Of a stretch of 64,000 nt of DNA, positions 47,215-55,053 are shown piece after piece. The stretch is taken from NCBI GenBank assembly GCA_964620045.1, contig CAZUJL010000004.1, forward strand, positions 124,001 to 188,000. Direction: 5' to 3'. Position 1 is the stretch's first letter. Every line of letters starts with the position of its first letter. The translations under genes and the position numbers were made by a program. Under the pieces are notes generated by a model. It did no database searches. It had not been told where the DNA came from and saw only the letters and a list, made by a program, of their open reading frames with translations. Source of the stretch: VFKU01 sp964620045. GTDB lineage: Bacteria > Hydrogenedentota > Hydrogenedentia > Hydrogenedentales > GCA-2746185.

Positions 47215-48720
47215 ATGGAAATCAGCCGTCGCGATGCAATGAAAGGTCTGGCCGCCGCGGGCGTCGTGTCCACGCTCGGCACTGCCGAGGCCGCCAGCCA
47301 AAAACCCTCGAACGCCATCATCGACGAGAATAAAAATCCCGGCACGACCGATTGGCAACTCACATACACCCGCGTCGATCCCGATACGCGCTACCGTTGC
47401 CCGTGGATCGAGGGCTACGCCTCGCACGCCAGCATCCGCGCCGGCGACGAAGTCTCCTTCATGGTGAGCACCAACCCCCCTGCCCGATTTGTTATCAACA
47501 TCTACCGCCTGGGCTACTACGGCGGCACCGGTGGCCGGCACATGCAGCAACTCGGCCCGTTTGACGGCGTCACGCAACCCGATCCGCCGATCGGCGAGGA
47601 ACGCGTGCGCGAATGCGCGTGGAAGCCTTGCGCCTCAGTAAAAATTCCCGCGCAATGGACGAGCGGCGTATATCTCGCCAAGTTGTCGTTGCTCGAGGAT
47701 CGCTACGAAAGCTATATCGTCTTCATCGTGCGCGATGAGCGCCGCGCCGATCTCCTCTTCCAGTGCAGCGACAACACATGGCAGGCCTACAACCGCTGGC
47801 CCGATAACTATGCGCTCTACGACGACGGCCAGAGCGAATGGGCGCTGAAGTCCGGCGTGCGTGTCAGCTACGACCGCCCCTACGGCAAGTACTGCCAGAT
47901 TCTCGACGCTCCCCTCTCGCAAGGCTCCGGCGAGTTCCTGCTCTGGGAATTCCCCTTCGCCTACTGGCTCGAACGCGAAGGCTACGACGTCACCTATTGC
48001 TCGAACACGGACACGCACGCGAACCCAACGGAGCTCCTGCGCGCCAAGGGCTTCCTCTCGATCGGCCACGACGAATACTGGAGCCTGCAGCAGTTCAACA
48101 ACGTCAAAGCCGCGATCGATCGCGGTGTGAACGCCGCGTTCTTCTCCGGCAACACGTCCTGCTTCGTCGCGCCGTTCTATCCCTCGTCCACCGGCACCCC
48201 AAACCGCGCCATCACGCGTGCCGGCCGGTACGGTGGCCTCACGCCCAAGGAAGCCGAGCGCATGGGCCCCTTCCCCGTGGAGGGCCCGAACGAAAACACG
48301 CTCATCGGCGCGCGCACAGTCTCGCCGTTCAACGGCTCCGGCGATTGGATCGTGTCCAAGGACTCGTCGTGGATTTTCGACGGCGCCGGCATGAAAAACG
48401 GCGACCGCATCCCGGGCCTCGTCGGCTGGGAATTCCACGGCGACCCGGCGCCCATTCCCGGGCTCGAGATTCTCGCCGAAGGCACCGCCACGAACGCCGA
48501 CGGCGACTCCGCGCACTGGACCGCCACGCTCTACCCCGGCCCGCACGACAACGTCGTCTTCAACGCCGCCACGATCTGGTGGGCGCAGGGCCTCAGCTCG
48601 CCTCCGGGCCACATGCTGCCGTATTCACACTACGGCCGTCCGCACGGCCCCGACGCGCGCGTGGAGCGCATCACCAAAAATATCCTCGACCGCTTCGTGC
48701 AATCGCGCGGCGCAGTGTAA
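47215..48720 (+). CDS. N,N-dimethylformamidase beta-subunit-like exported protein
   Basis: A 501-residue protein with a twin-arginine-like signal (EISRRDAMKGLAAAGVVS). It resembles the C-terminal region of the large subunit of N,N-dimethylformamidase (DMFA2_C/DUF6605 type): VINIYRLGYYGGTGGR, WTSGVYLAKLSL, SDNTWQAYNRW, GYDVTYCSNTDTHANP, IGHDEYWSLQQ and FFSGNTSCF. The known enzyme is a cytoplasmic iron amidohydrolase. This is an exported relative whose substrate is unknown, perhaps an amide or ester on a glycan. It starts 3 bp after the dehydrogenase stop and is followed by the ceramidase-like gene, so four plus-strand genes look co-transcribed. Confidence 0.82.
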   Translation: MEISRRDAMKGLAAAGVVSTLGTAEAASQKPSNAIIDENKNPGTTDWQLTYTRVDPDTRYRCPWIEGYASHASIRAGDEVSFMVSTNPPARFVINIYRLGYYGGTGGRHMQQLGPFDGVTQPDPPIGEERVRECAWKPCASVKIPAQWTSGVYLAKLSLLEDRYESYIVFIVRDERRADLLFQCSDNTWQAYNRWPDNYALYDDGQSEWALKSGVRVSYDRPYGKYCQILDAPLSQGSGEFLLWEFPFAYWLEREGYDVTYCSNTDTHANPTELLRAKGFLSIGHDEYWSLQQFNNVKAAIDRGVNAAFFSGNTSCFVAPFYPSSTGTPNRAITRAGRYGGLTPKEAERMGPFPVEGPNENTLIGARTVSPFNGSGDWIVSKDSSWIFDGAGMKNGDRIPGLVGWEFHGDPAPIPGLEILAEGTATNADGDSAHWTATLYPGPHDNVVFNAATIWWAQGLSSPPGHMLPYSHYGRPHGPDARVERITKNILDRFVQSRGAV

Positions 48721-48750
48721 AATCGAAAACACGATCTCCGGGAGTTGCTC

Positions 48751-50118
48751 ATGTTCAATAAACATCTCGCCTTATTTCTCTGCGCATTCGTGTTGACTTC
48801 GTCTGCGTTCGCTGTCGATCTGCGCATCGCCACGTTTAACGTCGATGCCACGCCGCCCGAAGGCTCCGCGCTGTGCAGCGGCAGTGTGCCCCCCGTCCGC
48901 GGCGTCACCGATCCGCTCAGCGCGCGCGGACTAATCCTGATCGCCGACAACGAAAAGCCGGTCGTCATGGTCTCGCTCGATTGGGTAGGTATCGGAAACG
49001 AAGGCCACTCGGTCTTCCGCCAGGCGCTGGCCGACGCCGTGCACACCAGCATCGATCGCGTCGCCGTCCACACCATTCACCAGCACGACGCGCCTTCGTG
49101 CGACTTCACGGTCGAGGCGCTGCTCGCGGCGCAAGGCCTCTCCGGCGAGGCATTCAATCCGGAATTCGCCCGTGTCGCTATTCAACGTTGCGCCGACGCC
49201 GCGCGCGAGGCACTCAGCCACACCGTCGCCATCTCCCATGTCGGCCTCGGCAAGGCGAAAGTCGAGCAGGTCGCCTCGAATCGACGCGTGATGGGCCCCG
49301 ACGGAAAAGTCGCACACGTGCGCTGGTCCGCCACACCGGAAGCCGAAGTCCGCGCCGCGCCCGAGGGCGTGATCGATCCATGGATGCGCGCGGTAAGTTT
49401 CTGGGACGCAGGCAAACCCGTTGCCATTCTTACGTACTATGCCACGCACCCGCAGAGCTACTACCGCACAGGCCTCGTCAGCGCCGATTTCCCCGGCATC
49501 GCGCGCCACATGCGCGAGGGCGAGCTTCCGGAGGCGGTACACATTCACTTCAACGGCGCCGCCGGCAATGTGACCGCCGGAAAATACAACGACGGCGCGC
49601 CGGAAAATCGCCAGGTACTCGCGGAGCGTCTGCACGACGGCATGAAGCGCGCCTTCGAAGCGACCGAACGCTTCGCGGTAAAGGATGCCGAGTTCGATTG
49701 GGATTCCGTCGACGTCCACATGCCGCTGCGTCCCGAAATCGATCTCGACGAACAAAAAAAATTGCTGGCCGATTCGAGCCTGTCGCTCGCCGAACGCCTG
49801 AACGCCGCGCACGAGGTCGCCTGGATGCAGCAGGTGCTCGCGGATGTACCCACAACATTGAGCCGCCTGCGCATCGGCACACTGCAAATCGTGCACATGC
49901 CCGCCGAACTCTTCATCGAGTATCAGCTCGCCGCGCAGGCCATGGCGCCCGGCAGCTTCGTGTGCATGGCCGCCTACGGCGACTACGGCGCGGGGTATAT
50001 CGGCACCACGGTCTCGTATCCACAGGGCGGCTACGAAACGCAGCTCCGCACCTCGCGCACGGCCCCCGAAGTCGAACCGATTCTGATGGACGCGCTGCGC
50101 AAACTCGTCGCGCCCTAA
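48751..50118 (+). CDS. Second neutral/alkaline ceramidase-like amidase
   Basis: A 455-residue exported protein with a signal peptide (LALFLCAFVLTSSAFA). It shares with the protein at 31199 the pattern of a D-A-T-P start (FNVDATPPEGSA), an H-x-H zinc segment (TIHQHDAPSCD), a further His in YYATHPQSYYRTG and IHFNGAAGNVTAGKY. The resemblance is remote, so substrate use may differ. The ATG at 48751 has GGGAG upstream; an in-frame TTG 6 nt earlier is less likely. Its end overlaps the end of the convergent DUF1080 gene by 4 bp. Confidence 0.83.
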   Translation: MFNKHLALFLCAFVLTSSAFAVDLRIATFNVDATPPEGSALCSGSVPPVRGVTDPLSARGLILIADNEKPVVMVSLDWVGIGNEGHSVFRQALADAVHTSIDRVAVHTIHQHDAPSCDFTVEALLAAQGLSGEAFNPEFARVAIQRCADAAREALSHTVAISHVGLGKAKVEQVASNRRVMGPDGKVAHVRWSATPEAEVRAAPEGVIDPWMRAVSFWDAGKPVAILTYYATHPQSYYRTGLVSADFPGIARHMREGELPEAVHIHFNGAAGNVTAGKYNDGAPENRQVLAERLHDGMKRAFEATERFAVKDAEFDWDSVDVHMPLRPEIDLDEQKKLLADSSLSLAERLNAAHEVAWMQQVLADVPTTLSRLRIGTLQIVHMPAELFIEYQLAAQAMAPGSFVCMAAYGDYGAGYIGTTVSYPQGGYETQLRTSRTAPEVEPILMDALRKLVAP

Positions 50119-50942
50119 GGCTTGTTCGTTCCCAACGGCGTCAGCATGACGGAGCGAAAGAAAATCTCCGCGCCTTCGGATTGAATCTGAATCCGCCCAC
50201 GGCGCGGCTGCACATCAATGCACTGATTGACGATGACACCGTTCAAAACAACCGTGATCGTCTGCCCCACCACGATGCACTCCAGCCGGTTCCACTCTCC
50301 CACCGGCCGCTCCACGTCGCGCGCACCGCGATAACCTTTGTCGTCGCGCCATTCCGGATCGCGCCCCCACCAATTGATCCGTCCGCCCACGATCGTCGCC
50401 GGCGTGCCGTTGGGGTCATATACATACGAGCTGCCCTGTTTCTCCGCCGCAACCGGCACCGTGGCGCTGAATTCCTTGCCGCTGTTGTCGGAAACCACCA
50501 GCACGTCCCCCGTGCCGCCCTCGATGATCTGGCACTCGATCGAGTGCATCCAGATGCCGTTGTACGCGCCGTCCGGCCCGTTCGAATGCACCAGAATCCC
50601 GCTGTCCCGCGCGGCGTTCGCGCGATCGGCCCAGGTCTTCTCGCCCCACTTGAACTCGGCGACAAGGTGGTAGTTCTCAAAACTCTCGCGCGAAGTGATG
50701 CAGCCCCACTCCTCACCCGAGATCCGCAACACTCCATCCTGAACGGTAAAAACTTTCTTCGGATCACTGTCTTTCCCACGATCTTTCAGGAAAGTATAAA
50801 AGTGATCGAGTGTCTTCCCATCGAACAGCGCGACCGTCGATCCAGGCTCCGGTGCCTGCGCGCTCGCCATCAACGCCGAGAAAAACAGCACGCACGCGAT
50901 CGCGCACCAAATCCGGTATAGTCCACTGCGCTGTGACTGCAT
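50115..50942 (-). CDS. DUF1080 protein (3-keto-glycoside hydrolase family)
   Basis: A 275-residue exported protein with a signal peptide (YRIWCAIACVLFFSALMASA). DUF1080 concanavalin-like features are VALFDGKTLDHFYTF, GVLRISGEEWGCITS, YHLVAEFKWGEK, DSGILVHSNGPDG and WNRLECIVVGQTITVVLNG. Members of this family hydrolyse 3-keto-disaccharides or 3-keto-glycosides made by Gfo/Idh-type oxidoreductases, and five oxidoreductase or dehydrogenase genes lie within 15 kb. The ATG at 50942 has GGGAG 6 nt upstream. The start overlaps the proposed start of the divergent desulfhydrase gene. Confidence 0.88.
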   Translation of the reverse strand: MQSQRSGLYRIWCAIACVLFFSALMASAQAPEPGSTVALFDGKTLDHFYTFLKDRGKDSDPKKVFTVQDGVLRISGEEWGCITSRESFENYHLVAEFKWGEKTWADRANAARDSGILVHSNGPDGAYNGIWMHSIECQIIEGGTGDVLVVSDNSGKEFSATVPVAAEKQGSSYVYDPNGTPATIVGGRINWWGRDPEWRDDKGYRGARDVERPVGEWNRLECIVVGQTITVVLNGVIVNQCIDVQPRRGRIQIQSEGAEIFFRSVMLTPLGTNKP

Positions 50943-52051
50943 CGCCCACTCCCAATCAATCGCTGCCATTGTATCGGCGCTTCCCGGCACTCGAATCCCA
51001 CGCGCCGCGTGTGCCGCTGTGTAATCTGCCCACGCCCGTCGAGCCGCTGCGCTTGGCGAATATTGCAGATGCCGCATCGTTGCACGTAAAGCGCGACGAT
51101 CAAACCGCAATGCCCTACGGCGGCAACAAAATCCGCAAACTCGAATTCTTGCTCGGCCAGGCAAAGCAACTCGGCGTCAAGGAAACTATCACCTTTGGCT
51201 ATGCCGGCTCGAACCACGCCCTCGCCACCGCGCTCTATGCCGGACGCGCCGGGCTGCGCCCGACCTCCATCCTGTTGCCACAACCCAACGCGCACTACGT
51301 CCGCCGCAATCTCCTCGCGGGCCACGCCGCGGGCGCGCGCCTAATAGCGCGCGACAGCGTCCGCGCAATCGCAACCACGGTGGTGTGGCGCACATTCCTC
51401 TCGCTCCTGCGCACCGGCCGCCGCCCATTCATCATTCCGGCCGGGGGCTCCTCCACCATCGGCGTGCTCGGGTATGTAAACGCCGCGCTCGAACTCGCCG
51501 ATCAAATCGCCGCCGGACAATGCCCCGCGCCCGACGACATCTACGTCTCGCTCGGCTCCATGGGCACCACCGCCGGTCTCATGGCCGGTCTCACCATCGC
51601 CGGACTCTCACCCCAAATTCACGCCGTCCGCGTCGTCGATACACGTTTCGCCGATTCCGACGGCCTCTACCATCTCAGCGGCGCGGTGCTCGCGCGGTTG
51701 AAGGATTGGCTCGGCGATATCCCCACGGGGGGACGACCACAACTCACCGTGCGTCATGAATTCTTTGGTCACCGCTATGGCGAGTTCACCGAAGCCGGCG
51801 TGCACGCCGTGCAGCAAGCCAAAACCGACGCCGCCCTCCGGCTCGATGGCACCTACTCCGGAAAGGCCTTCGCCGCGCTGCTCGCCGATGCCGCGGCGGG
51901 CTACTTGCGCGGCAAACACGTGCTCTTCTGGAATACCCACAACGCACAGGATGTCGATGCGCTCGCAAAGGGTGCTTCGTATCGCGATCTCCCCAAAGCC
52001 TTCCATCACTACTTCGAAGAACCGGTGCAGCCGCTCGATCCGGGCGCATAA
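50933..52051 (+). CDS. D-cysteine desulfhydrase / ACC deaminase family PLP enzyme
   Basis: A cytoplasmic pyridoxal-phosphate enzyme of about 360-372 residues. It has SLHVKRDDQTAMPYGGNKIR with the PLP-binding Lys, TFGYAGSNHALATALYA, the phosphate-binding region GGSSTIGVLGYVNAALEL and SLGSMGTTAGLMAG. This is the fold-II group with D-cysteine desulfhydrase and 1-aminocyclopropane-1-carboxylate deaminase; I cannot tell the two apart here. The start is uncertain: GTG at 50933 would overlap the divergent DUF1080 start by 10 nt, while CTG 50963 or TTG 50969, just before YRRFPALESH, would not. The context gives no metabolic link. Confidence 0.85.
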   Translation: MTASPTPNQSLPLYRRFPALESHAPRVPLCNLPTPVEPLRLANIADAASLHVKRDDQTAMPYGGNKIRKLEFLLGQAKQLGVKETITFGYAGSNHALATALYAGRAGLRPTSILLPQPNAHYVRRNLLAGHAAGARLIARDSVRAIATTVVWRTFLSLLRTGRRPFIIPAGGSSTIGVLGYVNAALELADQIAAGQCPAPDDIYVSLGSMGTTAGLMAGLTIAGLSPQIHAVRVVDTRFADSDGLYHLSGAVLARLKDWLGDIPTGGRPQLTVRHEFFGHRYGEFTEAGVHAVQQAKTDAALRLDGTYSGKAFAALLADAAAGYLRGKHVLFWNTHNAQDVDALAKGASYRDLPKAFHHYFEEPVQPLDPGA

Positions 52052-52066
52052 CCTCGCGCGGATGCT

Positions 52067-55045
52067 ATGCTTCCGCGCATGATTCGATTCCATCTACTCA
52101 TCGCCGCTCTTTTGGCCGCCGTGGTCGCGTCCGCACAGGAAACCGACTCCGTCGATCGCGACTACTCTGCTGAACTCCCGCGCACCAAACCGCTCGAACC
52201 CGCCGACGCACTCAAATCCTTCAAGGTGCATTCCGGCTTCCGCATGGAGCTGGTCGCCGCGGAGCCGCTCGTCTTCGATCCCATCGCAATGGCTTTTGAC
52301 GAATTCGGCCGCATGTACGTCGTCGAAATGCGCGGCTACTCCGAACGGCGCAACGACATGATCGGCGCGATCCGACTCCTCGAAGACACCAACGGCGATG
52401 GCGTATTCGACGAAAGTCACGTTTTCGCCGATAAACTGGCCTGGCCCACCGCGGTCGCCTGTTACGACGGCGGCATCTTCGTCGGCGTGCCGCCCGACAT
52501 TTTCTACATGAAAGACACGGACGGCGATCACAAGGCCGACGTCAAGGAACTCCTGTTCTCCGGTTTCGGCCTGACCAACGTGCAAGGTCTGCTGAACAGC
52601 TTTAACTGGAACCTCGACAATCGCCTCCAGGGCGCCACCAGCGGCTCCGGCGCGCTCGTCACTTCCGCCGCGTATCCACTCGAAGCCCCGCTCACACTGC
52701 ACGGCCGCGACTTCGCGATCGATCCCAAAACCCGCCGCATGGCGGCCGTCAGCGGCGGCGCGCAACACGGCCTCAGCTTCGACGATTGGGGCCACGAGTT
52801 CATCTGTCACAACAGCGACCACATCATCCAGGTGATGTTCGAAGACCGTTACCTCGCCCGCAATCCATTTTACGCCGCGCCCGGCCCGCGCGACAGCATC
52901 GCCACCGAGGGACCGCAAGCCACCGTATACCGCATCAGTCCCGTCGAGCCGTGGCGCGTCGTGCGCACGCGCCTGCGCGTGAAAGGCATCGTCGAGGGCC
53001 CCATCGAAGGCGGCGGCACTGCCTCCGGCTATTTCACCAGCGCCACCGGCGTCACTGTCTATCGCGGCGACGCGTGGCCCGCCGAGTACCGTGGTAACGC
53101 CTTCGTGGCCGACGTTGGCAGCAATCTCATCCACCGCAAGACGCTCGCGCCAAACGGCCTCGCGTTCCGCGCCGATCGCGCCGATCAAAATGTCGAGTTC
53201 ATTGCGTCCTCCGACAATTGGTTCCGGCCCGTGCAATTCGCCAACGGCCCGGACGGTTGCCTGTATGTCGTCGATATGTACCGCGAAGTCATCGAGCATC
53301 CCGACAGCCTGCCGCCAGTCATCAAAAAACATCTCGATCTGAACAGCGGCAACGATCGCGGGCGCATCTATCGCATCGTGCCCAACGGATTCCGCCGGCC
53401 CAAAATCACCACAATCGGTAACGCGTCCACCGAAGAACTCGCAGGCCTGCTCGCGCATACCAACGCCTGGCATGCCGAAACCGCGCAGCGTCTCCTGTAC
53501 GAACGCGCAGACGCGACAGCAATCCCCGCGCTTGAAAAACTGGCGCGGGAAAGCACCAGCGCAACAGGCCGGATGCGCGCGCTATATGCCCTGCGCGCTC
53601 AGGACGCACTTTCAGAAGATATGATTCTTCGCGCGCTCAGCGACGAAAACGCCCAAGTCCGCCGCCATGCCATACGCCTCGCGGAATCCTTCGCGCAACC
53701 TTCCGAGGCGTTGCTCGCGGCGCTGGTCGCCCGTGTCGACGATTCAGACATGGAAGTCCGCTATCAACTAGCCTTCACCCTCGGCACTTGGGACGCGCCA
53801 CAGCGTCTCAACGCACTAACCAAACTCGCGCGGGCCGATGGTGCCGATGAATGGATGAAAGTCGCATTGATGAGTTCGCTCGCCTCAGGCGCCGGCACGG
53901 TCGCATCCACCCTGCTAAGCGACGACGCCTTTGCCGAAAACCCGGACTCCTCCGAGTGGCTACACATGCTCGCGCAGCAAGCGGGCGCTTCCGGCGAAGC
54001 CGCCGACACGCAGCGATTGTTGAAGACCATCGACGCGCTACCGAGCGATCAATCCGCGTACCGGCAGGATCTCGTGGCTGCGTTGTTCACCGGCGCGCGC
54101 GATGCCGGCACCGGTGCTGAACTCCGCACAGCGTTGGAGTCCTCACCGTCCGCGCAAACAGAGCTGCACAACATGGTCGAGCGAGCGCTCCGTGTCGCGC
54201 CGAATTCCGCGGAATCCATCGACGCCCGCGTCGACGCGATCCGCGCGCTCGCGTTTGCCCCGACGGATCAGGCCCTGCCCGTATTGGCCGATGCGTTGCG
54301 TTCCGACGATACCGATCTACGCACTGCGGCCGCCGCCACACTCGCACGGCTCGATATTCCGAACGCCGCCGACGCTCTTATCGCCGCGCTGGCCGGCCGT
54401 TCCGCCACGGAAGCGACGGTACTATTCGATGCTCTATTCACCCGGACCGCATGGGTCGAGTCTCTATTAAAGGCCTTCGATTCAAAAACGCTGCCATACG
54501 ACGCGCTGCCCACAACGTATCGCCATCGCCTGACGACCCATCGCGACCCAACCATCCGCGCAGCCGCCGCGCGCCTCGAAGCCGCCCACGCCGCGCCGGA
54601 CATCCAAGCCACGCTCGCCGCGCTGCCCGCCGTCGAAGCCATGCACGGAGACGCCGATCGCGGCCGCGCCATCTTCGCCGAGCGCTGCGCTTCATGTCAT
54701 CAGATCGGCGATCTCGGCGAATCGGTCGGGCCAGACCTCAAAGGCGTCCGCGATTGGGAAACCGCGCGCATCTTCAACAGCGTCGCAAATCCGAACGGCG
54801 AGATTAATCCGCAATTCACGGGATACAACGTGGAAACGTCGGACGGCCGCTACCTCTCCGGCATTCTCGAAGCCGAAACGGCCACCGGCCTCACGCTGCG
54901 CATGAGTGGCGGCGCGCAAACTGTCCTCAAATCGCACATCGTCAGCGCCGGGCCCATGGACATCTCGCTCATGCCCGAGGCGCTGCTCGACAACCTTGAG
55001 CCGTCCCAAATCGCGGACCTGATCGCCTTCGTCCGGCAGGAATAG
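52067..55045 (+). CDS. PVC-type exported dehydrogenase: beta-propeller, HEAT repeats, cytochrome c (second copy)
   Basis: A 992-residue exported protein (signal IRFHLLIAALLAAVVASAQE). A propeller (about 40-440) shows IAMAFDEFGRMYVVEMRGYS, LEDTNGDGVFDESHVFAD and SGGAQHGLSFDDWGHEF. HEAT repeats (about 460-850) follow, and a C-terminal cytochrome c domain with C-A-S-C-H (RCASCHQIGDLGESVGPDLK) and ISLMPEALLDNL with a possible distal Met. It has the same architecture as 44080-47211, but the HEAT region and flanking sequence differ widely, so it is an old paralogue. Start at 52067 or 52079; neither has a clear ribosome site. Convergent with the glycosidase-like gene, 8 bp apart. Confidence 0.9.
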   Translation: MLPRMIRFHLLIAALLAAVVASAQETDSVDRDYSAELPRTKPLEPADALKSFKVHSGFRMELVAAEPLVFDPIAMAFDEFGRMYVVEMRGYSERRNDMIGAIRLLEDTNGDGVFDESHVFADKLAWPTAVACYDGGIFVGVPPDIFYMKDTDGDHKADVKELLFSGFGLTNVQGLLNSFNWNLDNRLQGATSGSGALVTSAAYPLEAPLTLHGRDFAIDPKTRRMAAVSGGAQHGLSFDDWGHEFICHNSDHIIQVMFEDRYLARNPFYAAPGPRDSIATEGPQATVYRISPVEPWRVVRTRLRVKGIVEGPIEGGGTASGYFTSATGVTVYRGDAWPAEYRGNAFVADVGSNLIHRKTLAPNGLAFRADRADQNVEFIASSDNWFRPVQFANGPDGCLYVVDMYREVIEHPDSLPPVIKKHLDLNSGNDRGRIYRIVPNGFRRPKITTIGNASTEELAGLLAHTNAWHAETAQRLLYERADATAIPALEKLARESTSATGRMRALYALRAQDALSEDMILRALSDENAQVRRHAIRLAESFAQPSEALLAALVARVDDSDMEVRYQLAFTLGTWDAPQRLNALTKLARADGADEWMKVALMSSLASGAGTVASTLLSDDAFAENPDSSEWLHMLAQQAGASGEAADTQRLLKTIDALPSDQSAYRQDLVAALFTGARDAGTGAELRTALESSPSAQTELHNMVERALRVAPNSAESIDARVDAIRALAFAPTDQALPVLADALRSDDTDLRTAAAATLARLDIPNAADALIAALAGRSATEATVLFDALFTRTAWVESLLKAFDSKTLPYDALPTTYRHRLTTHRDPTIRAAAARLEAAHAAPDIQATLAALPAVEAMHGDADRGRAIFAERCASCHQIGDLGESVGPDLKGVRDWETARIFNSVANPNGEINPQFTGYNVETSDGRYLSGILEAETATGLTLRMSGGAQTVLKSHIVSAGPMDISLMPEALLDNLEPSQIADLIAFVRQE

Positions 55046-55053
55046 ATCGCGCC

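Noticed and set aside
45826..47577. Minus-strand open frame of 583 codons
   Set aside because: Antisense to the HEAT and cytochrome part of the PVC dehydrogenase, whose C-x-x-C-H and frame are unambiguous.
48873..50921. Plus-strand frame of 682 codons in a second frame of the ceramidase-like gene
   Set aside because: Extremely Arg-rich out-of-frame translation running across two real genes, a typical shadow in GC-rich DNA.
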